DNA from: Caulobacter sp. Root343
Lineage (GTDB): Bacteria > Pseudomonadota > Alphaproteobacteria > Caulobacterales > Caulobacteraceae
Length of the DNA: 64,000 nucleotides
Direction of reading: 5' to 3'
Assembly: GCF_001425745.1 (NCBI RefSeq)
Contig: NZ_LMDF01000006.1
Span: forward strand, 1,056,035 to 1,120,034
Position numbers and translations under genes: made by a program. Below, in pieces: positions 1-8,669 of the stretch. How positions within the stretch are numbered: position 1 is the stretch's first letter; each line of letters starts with the position of its first letter. Below the pieces are notes generated by a model. That model worked only from the letters and a program-made list of their open reading frames with translations. It had not been told where the DNA came from and made no database searches.

Positions 1-938
1 ACCGTCTCCTTCCAGGTGATCTGGCCGGCCTTGATCCACGCGCTCATGTCCTTGGCGAACTGCGGATAGAGGTCGTAGTGGTTGGAGACGATGAAGCCCT
101 CCAGCCGCAGGCTCTTGCCGACCGCCAGGATGATGTTGGACGGGCCTTCGGGTTTACCGGTCTCGTTATACTGCGAGATCATCCCGCACAGGGCGAAGCG
201 GGCGAACGGGCGGGCCGAGTTCAGGGCCGCCTCCAGGTGCACGCCGCCGACGTTCTCGAAATAGACGTCGATGCCCTTGGGCGCGACCTTGGCCAGTTCG
301 GCGACCACGTCGGGCGTGGCCTTGTAATCGATGACGTGATCGACGCCGATCGACTTCAGGAACGCGACCTTCTCGGGTCCGCCGGCTGAGCCGATCACGG
401 TGTGGCCCTTCAGCTTGGCGATCTGGCAGACGATCGAGCCCACCGCACCGGCGGCGGCCGAGACGAAGACCACGTCGCCGTCCTTCAGCGCGGCCACCCG
501 CAGCAGACCCGCATAGGCGGTCATGCCGGGCATGCCCACGACGCTCAGGAAGGCCTGGGGCGGGACGCCCTGGGTGTCGATCTTGGTGATCGCGCCCATG
601 CCGGCGGCGGCCAGGGACTTGGGATGGGCGTTGAACGCCTCGCGCCAGCCGAACATCGAGTTGACGACGTCGCCCGGCTTGAAGTCCGGATCGTTGGAGG
701 CGACGACCTCGCCGATCGCGCCGCCCTGCAGGGCCTGGCCGATCTGGAACGGCGGCACGTAGCTGGGCCGGTCATACATGCGGCCGCGCATATAGGGATC
801 GACCGACATCCACAGGTTCTTGACCTGGACCTCGCCGTCGCCCGGCGCGGGCAGGTCGACCGTGGCCAGCTCGAAGTCCGAGGCCTTGGGCAGGCCCACG
901 GGACGGCTCTTCAGGCGGATCTCGCGCGAGGTGGTCAT
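1..938 (-). CDS. NADP-dependent MDR oxidoreductase (CurA/prostaglandin-reductase-like), 3' end cut by window edge
   Basis: Medium-chain dehydrogenase/reductase that probably reduces an activated double bond with NADPH in the cytoplasm. About 312 residues are visible. The N-terminus has the family pattern VDPYMRGRM (about residues 47-55), and the nucleotide-binding loop SAAAGAVGS lies near residues 160-168, followed by a Rossmann strand ending in GSAGGPEK. No structural zinc cysteine cluster is seen, as expected for the zinc-independent CurA/leukotriene B4 dehydrogenase branch. The start ATG is at 938, with a GGGAGG motif just upstream on the minus strand. It is divergent from the gene at 1053, and a palindromic operator at 976-989 sits in its promoter region. 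The exact substrate is unknown. Confidence 0.9.
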   Translation of the reverse strand, partial: MTTSREIRLKSRPVGLPKASDFELATVDLPAPGDGEVQVKNLWMSVDPYMRGRMYDRPSYVPPFQIGQALQGGAIGEVVASNDPDFKPGDVVNSMFGWREAFNAHPKSLAAAGMGAITKIDTQGVPPQAFLSVVGMPGMTAYAGLLRVAALKDGDVVFVSAAAGAVGSIVCQIAKLKGHTVIGSAGGPEKVAFLKSIGVDHVIDYKATPDVVAELAKVAPKGIDVYFENVGGVHLEAALNSARPFARFALCGMISQYNETGKPEGPSNIILAVGKSLRLEGFIVSNHYDLYPQFAKDMSAWIKAGQITWKET

Positions 939-975
939 GGTGTTCCTCCCAAGCTCTTATCGAGCGTTGCTAATT

Positions 976-989
976 TAAACGAACGTTTA
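976..989. promoter_or_regulatory. Perfect palindrome TAAACG-AA-CGTTTA, likely TetR-family operator
   Basis: A perfect 6-2-6 inverted repeat lies 38 nt upstream of the oxidoreductase start and 64 nt upstream of the Gfo/Idh start. TetR-type repressors often bind AT-flanked palindromes of this shape in GC-rich alphaproteobacteria. The regulator gene is not in view. Assignment to TetR is inference from shape and from the class of target gene. Confidence 0.55.
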
Positions 990-1052
990 GCGCGTCCGGG
1001 GCGAAGGCTCCAGTGCTTCTAAGCGGCGGCGAAGCGGGGTAGACAGCCCGCC

Positions 1053-1970
1053 ATGACCCAAGTGCTCAAAGCGGGCGTCGTCGGCGCCGGAGTGTTCGGC
1101 GGCTATCACGCCAAGAAGTACGCCGAGCTGGACGGCGTGACCCTGGTCGGGGTGTTCGACATCGATCTAGCGCGCGCCCAGGCCCTGGCCGAGCCGCTGG
1201 GCGCGACGGCCTTCGACGACATGGCCGCCTTCCTGGCCGCCGTCGACGTGGTCACGGTCGCCACGCCCGCCGTCCACCACGCCGGCGCGGCCCTGGCGGC
1301 GCTGAAGGCGGGCAAGCCGGTCTATTCGGAAAAGCCGCTGGCCGTGGCGCCCGAGGACGCCGACCGGATGGTCGCCGTCGCCGCCTGGGCGGGCCTGCCC
1401 CTGGCCTGCGGCCATCAGGAGCGGGTCGTGTTCCAGGCCATGGGCCTGCTCGACATCCCCGAGCAGCCGCTGCGCCTGGAAGCGGTGCGACGCGGCACGC
1501 CTTCGGACCGCAATCTCGACGTCTCGGTGGTGCTGGACCTGATGATCCACGACATCGACCTGGCCCTGGCGCTCTGCGACGGCGCGCCGTTGGCGGTGGA
1601 AGGCGAGGGGGCGATCACCCGCTCGACGTCGCTGGACTGGGTCAAGGCCGAAGCCACCTTCGACAACGGCTTCGTCGCCGTGTTCGACAGCTCGCGCGTC
1701 GCCGAGGCCCGCGAGCGGACCATGAAGGTCGTCTATCCCTCGGGCGAGGTCGAGATCGACTTCCTGACCCGCGCCTTCCGCAACACCACGCCCTATCCGC
1801 TGATCGAGAACTTCACCGAGACCCCCGCCGGCAAGGACCCGCTGGGCCTGTCGGTCGCCGGCTTCCTGGCCGCCGTGCGCGGCGAGACGCCCCGGCCGGT
1901 GGTGACGGGGGAGGAGGCGGCTCGGGCTCTGGACCTGGCGCTGGCGGTGGAGCAGGCGGCGGAGAGCTGA
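1053..1970 (+). CDS. Gfo/Idh/MocA family NAD(P)-dependent oxidoreductase
   Basis: A 305-residue dehydrogenase of the glucose-fructose oxidoreductase / inositol dehydrogenase family, expected to oxidise or reduce a sugar or cyclitol. The N-terminal Rossmann motif GVVGAGVFGGYH is at about residues 8-19. The family signature EKPL, with the catalytic lysine, is at 93-96 after the GKPVYS strand. The C-terminal alpha/beta domain contains the MIHDIDLAL segment that carries the family's usual catalytic histidine. Length is slightly short for the family (330-380). The ATG start follows a short leader. It stands alone between the divergent oxidoreductase and ilvD. The substrate cannot be told from sequence. 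Confidence 0.88.
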   Translation: MTQVLKAGVVGAGVFGGYHAKKYAELDGVTLVGVFDIDLARAQALAEPLGATAFDDMAAFLAAVDVVTVATPAVHHAGAALAALKAGKPVYSEKPLAVAPEDADRMVAVAAWAGLPLACGHQERVVFQAMGLLDIPEQPLRLEAVRRGTPSDRNLDVSVVLDLMIHDIDLALALCDGAPLAVEGEGAITRSTSLDWVKAEATFDNGFVAVFDSSRVAEARERTMKVVYPSGEVEIDFLTRAFRNTTPYPLIENFTETPAGKDPLGLSVAGFLAAVRGETPRPVVTGEEAARALDLALAVEQAAES

Positions 1971-2133
1971 ACGCCGCACGGATTATGCGCCGCGAGGGGG
2001 CTTTCTGCGAGATGATCGCAATGAAAGTCGCCGCGATGGGGGCTTCCCGGGCAAAAACTAAGCGCCGAACCCTTCCGCCACGCTTCGCCTTGGGCTAACC
2101 ACGGCGCTCGTTATCGGACCAAGGCGTTCTACC

Positions 2134-3864
2134 ATGACCAAGAAACCCGACGGCACCTGGGACAAGTCTAACCTGCCCAGCCGCCATGTAACCGAGGGGC
2201 CGGCCCGCGCGCCGCACCGTTCGTATTACTACGCCATGGGCCTTGGCACGCGTGAGATCGCCCAGCCGTTCGTCGGCGTGGCCTCGTGCTGGAACGAAGC
2301 CGCCCCTTGCAACACCGCCCTGAACCGCCAGGCCGAGGCCGTGGTCGTGGGCGTCAAGAAGGCCGGCGGCACGCCGCGCCAGTTCAACACCATCACCGTG
2401 ACCGACGGCATCGCCATGGGCCACGAGGGCATGCGCAGCTCGCTGGTCAGCCGCGACGTGATCGCGGACTCGGTCGAGCTGTCGATGCGCGGCCATGGCT
2501 ATGACGCCCTGGTCGGCGTGGCCGGCTGCGACAAGAGCCTGCCGGGCATGATGATGGCCATGCTGCGCCTGAACGTGCCCAGCGTGTTCCTGTACGGCGG
2601 TTCGATCCTGCCCGGCCGCCTGGACGGCAAGGACCTGACCGTCCAGGACGTGTTTGAGGCCGTCGGCCAGTTCTCGGCCGGCGTCATCGACGAGGAGCGC
2701 CTGTGCAAGGTCGAGCGCGCCGCCTGTCCGTCGGACGGCGCCTGCGGCGGCCAGTTCACCGCCAACACCATGGCCTGCGTCTCGGAAGCCATCGGCCTGG
2801 CCCTGCCGCTGTCGTCGGCCCTGCCGGCCCCCTACACCGACCGCGACGCCTATGCCGTGGCCTCGGGCGAGGCGGTCATGCGCCTGATCGAGACCAATCT
2901 GCGCCCGCGCGACATCTGCACCCGCAAGGCGTTCGAGAACGCCGCGGTGGTGGTGGCCGCGACCGGCGGCTCGACCAACGGCGCCCTGCACCTGCCGGCC
3001 ATGGCCCACGAGTGCGGCATCGAGTTCACTCTGAAGGACGTGGCCGAGATCGCCGCCCGCACGCCCTATATCGCCGACCTGAAGCCCGGCGGCCGCTACG
3101 TGGCCAAGGACATGGGCGAGGCCGGCGGCGTGCCGATGCTGCTGAGGACCCTGCTGGACGCCGGCCTGCTGCACGGCGACTGCATGACCGTCACCGGCAA
3201 GACCCTGGCCGAGAACCTGGCCGACGTGGTCTGGCGCGACGACCAGGACGTCATCCGCCCGGTCTCGGCCCCGCTGTCGCCGACCGGCGGCGTGGTGGGC
3301 CTGTGGGGCTCGCTGGCCCCCGACGGCTGCATCGTCAAGGTCGCGGGCCTCAAGCACCAGGTCCACCGCGGCCCGGCCCGGGTGTTCAACGGCGAGCAGG
3401 CCTGTTTCGAGGCCGTCGAGCGCCGCGACTACAAGGAAGGCGACGTCCTGGTGATCCGCTACGAGGGGCCCAAGGGCGGTCCGGGCATGCGGGAGATGCT
3501 GTCGACCACGGCGGCGCTGTACGGCCAGGGCGTGGAGAACATCGCCCTGATCACCGACGGCCGCTTCTCGGGCGCCACGCGCGGCCTGTGCATCGGTCAC
3601 GTCGGTCCGGAGGCCCAGGAGGGTGGTCCGATCGCGCTCGTTAAGGACGGCGACATCATCTCGATCGACGCTCACAAGGGCACGATCGAGCTGGAGGTCG
3701 AGGCCGACGAGCTGGCCCGCCGCAAGGCCGACTGGAAGCCGATCAAGACCAACTACAACAGCGGCGCGATCTGGAAGTTCGCCCAGCTGGTCGGTCCGGC
3801 CCACCTGGGCGCGACCACCCATCCCGGCGCGGCCGAGGAAACCCACATCTACGTGGATCTCTAG
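2134..3864 (+). CDS. ilvD: Dihydroxy-acid dehydratase (IlvD/Edd family)
   Basis: Dehydrates 2,3-dihydroxy-isovalerate and 2,3-dihydroxy-3-methylvalerate to the 2-keto acids of valine, isoleucine and leucine synthesis. At 576 residues it is of normal length. Three cysteines match the [2Fe-2S] ligands of the family: C59 in NEAAPCN, C132 in AGCDKSLPG and C204 in [11 protein letters not shown]. The C-terminal GRFSGATRG segment is also present. The family includes sugar-acid dehydratases, which share these cysteines, but the overall motif pattern favours IlvD proper. The upstream 163 nt hold a short ORF (about 28 codons from 2012) that is not rich in Ile, Val or Leu codons, so no attenuator is claimed. 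It converges on kup across a palindromic repeat. Confidence 0.88.
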   Translation: MTKKPDGTWDKSNLPSRHVTEGPARAPHRSYYYAMGLGTREIAQPFVGVASCWNEAAPCNTALNRQAEAVVVGVKKAGGTPRQFNTITVTDGIAMGHEGMRSSLVSRDVIADSVELSMRGHGYDALVGVAGCDKSLPGMMMAMLRLNVPSVFLYGGSILPGRLDGKDLTVQDVFEAVGQFSAGVIDEERLCKVERAACPSDGACGGQFTANTMACVSEAIGLALPLSSALPAPYTDRDAYAVASGEAVMRLIETNLRPRDICTRKAFENAAVVVAATGGSTNGALHLPAMAHECGIEFTLKDVAEIAARTPYIADLKPGGRYVAKDMGEAGGVPMLLRTLLDAGLLHGDCMTVTGKTLAENLADVVWRDDQDVIRPVSAPLSPTGGVVGLWGSLAPDGCIVKVAGLKHQVHRGPARVFNGEQACFEAVERRDYKEGDVLVIRYEGPKGGPGMREMLSTTAALYGQGVENIALITDGRFSGATRGLCIGHVGPEAQEGGPIALVKDGDIISIDAHKGTIELEVEADELARRKADWKPIKTNYNSGAIWKFAQLVGPAHLGATTHPGAAEETHIYVDL

Positions 3865-3874
3865 CCTTAGAGAA

Positions 3875-3976
3875 CTGTCATCCCGGACAAGCGCGTAGCG
3901 CGCCGATCCGGGACCGCAACAAGCTCCGAGCTTCCGGCGGTCCCGGCTCTCCGCTGCGCTGCGGCCGGGATGACAG
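3875..3976. repeat. REP-like palindromic element, family A copy 1
   Basis: The element begins CTGTCATCCCGG and ends CCGGGATGACAG, with inner arms GATCCGGGACC and GGTCCCGGC that can fold into nested hairpins. It fills the convergent gap between ilvD and kup. Related copies are at 13445-13546 and 37427-37525, with a shortened one at 51705-51746. All four lie between convergent genes. Confidence 0.85.
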
Positions 3977-3988
3977 GTTCTTTGGCGC

Positions 3989-5956
3989 CTACAGGCTGAC
4001 CTGCGTCCCCAGCTCGACCACCCGCCCAGGCGGCAGGTGGAAGAAGGTGGTCGGGTCGGTGGCGTTGCGGGTCAGGAAGGTGAACAGCTTGCGCTTCCAG
4101 CCGGGCAGGGCGTCGCCGGCCGTCGAGGGCACGATGGTGCGGCGGCTGACGAAGAACGACGTGCTCATGATGTCGAACTTCAGGCCCTGCTTGCGACACA
4201 GCGCCAAGGCCTTGGGGATGTTCGGGCTTTCCATGTAGCCGTAGCGCAGGGTGACCAGCGAGAAGCGGTCGTCCAGCACCCGGGTCTCGACCCGCTCGGC
4301 GTCGGAGACGTAGGGCGTGGTCTCGCTGACCACCTTCAGCAGCACGTTGCGCTCATGCAGCACCTTGTAGTGCTTGAGGCTGTGCATCAGGGCCGGCGGG
4401 GTGGTGTCCGGGTCCGAGGTCAGGAACACCGCCGTGCCGGGCGTGGCGGCGGCCGGGCGGCGCAGGATCATCTCGCGGAAATCGGCGAACGGCAGGCCGT
4501 CCTTGCTGAGCTTGCCGCGCAGCCGTTCGGAAGCGCTGACGAAGATCGCCATCAACAGGCAGAGACCCGCGCCCAGGGCCAGCGGGGCCCAGCCGCCGGT
4601 CAGGACCTTGAGCAGGTTGGCGACGAAGAAGGTCAGGTCCAGGGCGAACAGCGGCACGATCAGGGCCAGGGCCGCGGCCAGGCGCCATTTCCACACGTGG
4701 CGGACGACGATGTAGGCCAGCATAGTGGTGACCACCATCGTGCCGGTCACCGAGATCCCGTAGGCGTGGGCCAGCGAACTGGACGAGCGGAACGAAAGCA
4801 CCACCAGCACGACGCCGACGAACAGCAGCCAGTTGATCGGGGCGACATAGATCTGGCCGGCCTCGGTCGACGAGGTGATCTTGATATCCATGCGCGGCAG
4901 CAGGCCCAGCTGGATCGCTTGCTGGGTCAGGGAGAAGGCGCCGGTGATCACCGCCTGGCTGGCGATGACCGTCGCCACGCCCGAGAACAGCACCAGACCC
5001 AGCCGCCACTGGTGCGGGGCCATCAGGAAGAACCAGTCGGCGTTGGGCAGGGCCGTTCCGGCGGCCTCGGCGGCGGTCAGGGCCTTGGACGCCAGCGCCG
5101 CCTGGCCGAAATAGTTCAGGGCCAGCATCGGCAGAGCCAGTGTGAACCAAGAGAACTGGATGGGGCCGCGGCCGAAATGGCCCATATCGGCCGTCAGGGC
5201 CTCGGCCCCGGTCACGGTCAGGAACACCGCGCCCATCACCAGGAAACCGGTCAGGCCGTGATGGGCCAGGAAATAGATCGCGTAGGTCGGCGAGATCGCG
5301 CCCAGCACACTGGGATCGTCCTTGATGTGCCAGACGCCCAAGGCGCCCAGGCATAGGAACCAGCACACCATGATCGGGCCGAAGATCCCGGCCACCTTGG
5401 CCGTGCCCTTGGCCTGGAAGGTGAACAGGGCGGTCAGGATCACCAGGGCGGTGACGATCACCTCCTGGGTCCCGAACCAATGCTCGAAGCCCTTGACCGA
5501 CTTCAGGCCCTCGACCGCCGACAGCACCGAGATGGCCGGCGTGATGACGCCGTCGCCATAGAACAGGGCCGCGCCAATGGCGCCGAGGGCGAAGATCAGG
5601 CCGGTCCGGCCCTTGGCGCCCTGCTGGGCCAGGGCCATCAGCGACAGCACCCCGCCTTCGCCCTTGTTGGAGGCGCGCATCAGGAAGAGGACGTATTTGA
5701 CGCTGACCACCAGGATCAGCGCCCAGAGCGCCAGGGACAGCACGCCCATGATCTCGGGGCGGACCAGGCCATCGTGCGCGGCTTCCTCCAGCGCGTCACG
5801 GAAGGCGTAGAGGGGACTGGTGCCGATGTCGCCAAACACGACGCCCACGCTGCCCAGAGCCAGCGGCCAGAAACGCGACGTCGCGTGGCCGTGGGAGGGA
5901 GTTTGAATTGTCGGGGTGTCGGAAGAAGCGGCGGCGAGGGGATCTTTACCCGCCAT
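3989..5956 (-). CDS. kup: Low-affinity potassium uptake protein Kup
   Basis: Inner-membrane proton-coupled K+ transporter of the KUP/HAK/KT family. Of 655 residues, roughly the first 470 form about 12 hydrophobic segments and the rest a cytoplasmic tail. The diagnostic GDIGTSPLY motif is at about residues 42-50, followed by GEGG in the first loop (NKGEGGVLSLMAL) and GDGVITPAISVLSAVEGL further on. Length matches the family (620-700). The start ATG at 5956 precedes a hydrophilic N-terminus of about 30 residues before the first membrane span. It is a single-gene unit convergent with ilvD. No riboswitch was recognised upstream. Confidence 0.95.
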   Translation of the reverse strand: MAGKDPLAAASSDTPTIQTPSHGHATSRFWPLALGSVGVVFGDIGTSPLYAFRDALEEAAHDGLVRPEIMGVLSLALWALILVVSVKYVLFLMRASNKGEGGVLSLMALAQQGAKGRTGLIFALGAIGAALFYGDGVITPAISVLSAVEGLKSVKGFEHWFGTQEVIVTALVILTALFTFQAKGTAKVAGIFGPIMVCWFLCLGALGVWHIKDDPSVLGAISPTYAIYFLAHHGLTGFLVMGAVFLTVTGAEALTADMGHFGRGPIQFSWFTLALPMLALNYFGQAALASKALTAAEAAGTALPNADWFFLMAPHQWRLGLVLFSGVATVIASQAVITGAFSLTQQAIQLGLLPRMDIKITSSTEAGQIYVAPINWLLFVGVVLVVLSFRSSSSLAHAYGISVTGTMVVTTMLAYIVVRHVWKWRLAAALALIVPLFALDLTFFVANLLKVLTGGWAPLALGAGLCLLMAIFVSASERLRGKLSKDGLPFADFREMILRRPAAATPGTAVFLTSDPDTTPPALMHSLKHYKVLHERNVLLKVVSETTPYVSDAERVETRVLDDRFSLVTLRYGYMESPNIPKALALCRKQGLKFDIMSTSFFVSRRTIVPSTAGDALPGWKRKLFTFLTRNATDPTTFFHLPPGRVVELGTQVSL

Positions 5957-6084
5957 GTAAGCTCGAGGCTCCTAGCGTCGGCTCACGTCCGACCGCGGCG
6001 CTTTACGCTCGCCTGTGCGTCGCAGCAAACGAAAAGGCGCTGCTCTCGAAACCGTGATGTGGGTTCATCTTGGAGCGCACGATC

Positions 6085-7044
6085 CTAATCGTCGAGGTCG
6101 AACGGCAGCTCGTCCTGGTCCGCGGCGGGCTCGCGTTTGGCCTTGGAAACGGGCTTGTACGAAGGCTCTGGCGGCGGAGGCGGCGCGTCGTCGATCTCGT
6201 CGTCCCAGGGGGGCGCGTCGTCGAACATGTCCGGCTCGGGGGCTGGCCGGGGCGCGGGCGCGGCCGCCGGTGAGACGGGGCGCGAGATCGGGCGGGCGGG
6301 CGCGACGCGCGGCGTACTGTCGAATGACGAGCGGCGGGCCAGCGGCGGCGGGGTGTCGGGCAGGGGCGACGGCGCCCGGAAATCGTCTTCGTCGTCTTCG
6401 TCGTCGAACGCTTCGGGCGGCGGAGGCGGAGGCGGAGGCGGGGGCGGAGGCGGCGGGGCGGCTGGCCTAGCCGCGACGGGCGTCGGCGCCGCGGGGGCGG
6501 GACGCTCCGGGCGCGGCGGCAAGGGGCGGCGGACGATGGCCTCGCAGCGGGCCAGCCAACGGTTGGCCTCCTGCACCAGTTCGCTGGGCGAACGGCTCTC
6601 GCGCCGCTGCTCGTCGCCCGGGGCCCAGAGGTCCAGGACGAAATCGGGATGGCGCGGATCGTCGAAGACCAACCGCAAGGCGACGGTCTGGGCCTGGGGC
6701 GCGACGTGGTCGATGGCCCGGCGGCCCTCGCCCCGGAACACCCGGCCCATGACCTGGCCGTCGACCAGCAGCTCGGCGCCCATCAACTCGTCGAGGCGAT
6801 AGACCAGGCACCAGCCGCCTCGGTCCCAGGCCACGGCCAACAGGTTGGTCGAGAACGAAAAGCCCGCGCCGCGCCCTCGGCCGCGCGCGACCACGACGCC
6901 TTCCGGCTCGCTCTTCAGGACGTTGCGCAGGGCGCGGCGCAGGCGCCGGTCCTCGTCGCCGTACCAGATGGCCAGGCTGCCAAGGAACGTCACCGCCGAG
7001 CCGGCGATGGCCACGAACAGCAAAAGACGCGCGAGTTCGCTCAT
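6085..7044 (-). CDS. Membrane-anchored protein of unknown function with long polyproline and acidic tail
   Basis: 319 residues with no family I recognise. One N-terminal membrane segment (about residues 7-27) is followed by a basic stretch (DRRLRRALRNVL) and a folded region to about residue 165. The C-terminal half is low-complexity: an uninterrupted run of 14 prolines, an acidic run (DDEDDEDDF), then proline-rich repeats ending ELPFDLDD. The polyproline tract comes from a GGC/GGA-type DNA repeat near 6417-6462 and could vary in length between strains. Sequence supports a one-span, probably cytoplasm-facing protein. No function is claimed. The neighbour xthA is on the same strand, 45 nt upstream. 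Confidence 0.7.
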   Translation of the reverse strand: MSELARLLLFVAIAGSAVTFLGSLAIWYGDEDRRLRRALRNVLKSEPEGVVVARGRGRGAGFSFSTNLLAVAWDRGGWCLVYRLDELMGAELLVDGQVMGRVFRGEGRRAIDHVAPQAQTVALRLVFDDPRHPDFVLDLWAPGDEQRRESRSPSELVQEANRWLARCEAIVRRPLPPRPERPAPAAPTPVAARPAAPPPPPPPPPPPPPPEAFDDEDDEDDFRAPSPLPDTPPPLARRSSFDSTPRVAPARPISRPVSPAAAPAPRPAPEPDMFDDAPPWDDEIDDAPPPPPEPSYKPVSKAKREPAADQDELPFDLDD

Positions 7045-7089
7045 AATGAGGGCACGCTAGCGGGAGTCCTGATTCCGCGACAGGGGGGC

Positions 7090-7878
7090 TTAGTCGCGGA
7101 AGTGGCCGACGACGGGCACGTGGTCCGAGGGCTTTTCCTTGTCGCGCTCGTCGCGATGGATGACGACGCCCGTCAGGCGGTCGGCGGCCTGGGGCGACAA
7201 CAGCAGGTGGTCGATGCGGATGCCCAGGTTCCGAGGCCAGGCGCCGGCCTGGTAGTCCCAGAAGGTGTAGCCGCCGGGGGACCCGTCGGCTTGCATGTAG
7301 GCGTCGGCCAAGCCCAGGTTCTTCAGCGCCCGGAACGCGCCCCGGCTCTCTGGTTGGAACAAAGCGTCGCCCGTCCAGGCCTCGGGATTGGCCACGTCCT
7401 CGGCCTCGGGAATGACGTTGTAGTCGCCCAGGATGACCAGCGGCTCCTCGAACGCGAGAAGGCTCTTGGCGTGAGCGTGCAGGCGGCGCATCCAGGCCAG
7501 CTTGTAGTCGAACTTCTCTGTGCCGATCGGATTGCCGTTGGGCAGATAGATCCCAACCACGCGGAATGGCGTGGGCGCATTGATCACCGCCTCGACATAG
7601 CGCGCCTGCTCGTCGACCTCGCCGTCGAACAGGAAGGGCAGGCCCTTGCGGACGTCTTCGACCGGGAACTTCGACAGCAGGGCCACGCCGTTATAGGTCT
7701 TCTGGCCATGGACGACGACGTTGTAGCCGAGCCGCTCGAAGGCTTCCGTCGGGAACTTCTCGTCGACGCACTTGATCTCCTGCAGCACGGCGACGTCGGG
7801 CGCTTCCGATTCGAACCAGGCCAGCACGCCTTCCAGGCGAGCGTTGATCGAATTGACGTTCCAGGTGGCTATACGCAT
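7090..7878 (-). CDS. xthA: Exodeoxyribonuclease III
   Basis: AP endonuclease and 3'-5' exonuclease of base-excision repair, in the endonuclease/exonuclease/phosphatase fold. 262 residues, the normal length. N7 lies in TWNVNSINAR, metal-binding E34 in LQEIKC, the GDYNVIPEAEDV segment supplies the Asp/Asn pair, and SDHVPVVG near the C-terminus carries the catalytic Asp-His. The ATG at 7878 starts directly at MRIATWN, as in homologues. It is divergent from the small membrane gene at 7914, separated by only 35 nt, so the promoters must overlap. Confidence 0.95.
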   Translation of the reverse strand: MRIATWNVNSINARLEGVLAWFESEAPDVAVLQEIKCVDEKFPTEAFERLGYNVVVHGQKTYNGVALLSKFPVEDVRKGLPFLFDGEVDEQARYVEAVINAPTPFRVVGIYLPNGNPIGTEKFDYKLAWMRRLHAHAKSLLAFEEPLVILGDYNVIPEAEDVANPEAWTGDALFQPESRGAFRALKNLGLADAYMQADGSPGGYTFWDYQAGAWPRNLGIRIDHLLLSPQAADRLTGVVIHRDERDKEKPSDHVPVVGHFRD

Positions 7879-7913
7879 TGACGGCTCCAGACAGCGGCGG
7901 GAGGCTAGGGCTC

Positions 7914-8252
7914 ATGGTGACCGTGCTCAAGTCGGACAAGCGAACGATCGACGTGAGACAGGTCCTGCTGATGGTCCTGGCGACCGGCGCGTGCCTGGGC
8001 CTGGCCGTGCTGGGCGGCATCCTGGCCATCTTCACGCCGCTCGTCTTCGACCGCGCGGGCAACCTGCTGAATGCGGTGGCCTGGTTGAGCTTCGTGTTCG
8101 CGGCGTCGTTCTGGGTAGTGTGCCTGCTGGCCCCGCTGGCCGGCTGGATCCTGTGGCGCAAGGGCGAGACGCCGCTGGCCTGGGCGGCCATGGCCGTCCC
8201 GCTGGCCTGGGGCGCGGCGGCCCTGACGCTGCTGCGGTTCGTGCCGACCTAG
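7914..8252 (+). CDS. Small integral membrane protein, unknown function
   Basis: About 112 residues with three probable membrane spans (near residues 15-40, 50-75 and 88-108). An upstream in-frame ATG at 7878 exists, but it overlaps the start of xthA on the other strand and lacks a ribosome site. The ATG at 7914 has GGGAGG about 9 nt before it, so it is preferred. No conserved motif is recognised. Its end overlaps the end of the convergent erpA gene by 4 nt. Confidence 0.65.
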   Translation: MVTVLKSDKRTIDVRQVLLMVLATGACLGLAVLGGILAIFTPLVFDRAGNLLNAVAWLSFVFAASFWVVCLLAPLAGWILWRKGETPLAWAAMAVPLAWGAAALTLLRFVPT

Positions 8253-8581
8253 ATCGAGAAGCTGACGCCGCACCCGCAGCTGGACTTGGCGTTCGGGTTG
8301 CGGACCCGGAACTCCGCCCCGGCCAGTTCGTCGACGAAATCGATCTCCGAACCCTTCAGCAGGGCCAGGGACACGATGTCGACCAGGGCCGCGGCCCCGT
8401 CGCGCTCGATCTTCAGGTCGTCGTCCTCGACGCTGTCGACCAGGTCGAAGCGGTACTGGAAGCCCGAGCAGCCGCCGCCGTCGACGGCGACGCGCAGCAT
8501 CAACGGGCGCCCCTCGCTGGCGGCGATGGTCTTGATCCGGCGAGCGGCGTTTTCGGAAAGCGTTAAGTCTGGCTGGGTCAT
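8249..8581 (-). CDS. erpA: Iron-sulfur cluster insertion protein, ErpA/IscA type
   Basis: A-type carrier that passes Fe-S clusters to apo-enzymes. 110 residues, normal length. The three conserved cysteines are present: C38 in GGGCSGFQY and C102/C104 in the SSCGCG motif near the C-terminus. The gene is divergent from dgt. A TGTGGAAAA motif at 8584-8592 in the shared promoter resembles a weak DnaA box. ErpA rather than IscA is preferred because no isc or suf genes are nearby, but the two cannot be fully separated by sequence. Confidence 0.9.
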   Translation of the reverse strand: MTQPDLTLSENAARRIKTIAASEGRPLMLRVAVDGGGCSGFQYRFDLVDSVEDDDLKIERDGAAALVDIVSLALLKGSEIDFVDELAGAEFRVRNPNAKSSCGCGVSFSI

Positions 8582-8669
8582 GGCTGTGGAAAAGTCATCC
8601 TTGACCTATATGAGGATGTCGTGGCTCCGACGGAAGGGGCCAAATCGTCCAATGCGATAAAGGCGGTTA

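Noticed and set aside
2012..2098. Short ORF before ilvD considered as an ilv leader peptide
   Set aside because: Its codons are not enriched for Ile, Leu or Val and no alternative hairpins were obvious.
2095..3846. 583-codon open frame antisense to ilvD
   Set aside because: Shadow of the ilvD frame in GC-rich DNA; no ribosome site or recognisable domain, while the plus strand encodes a full IlvD.
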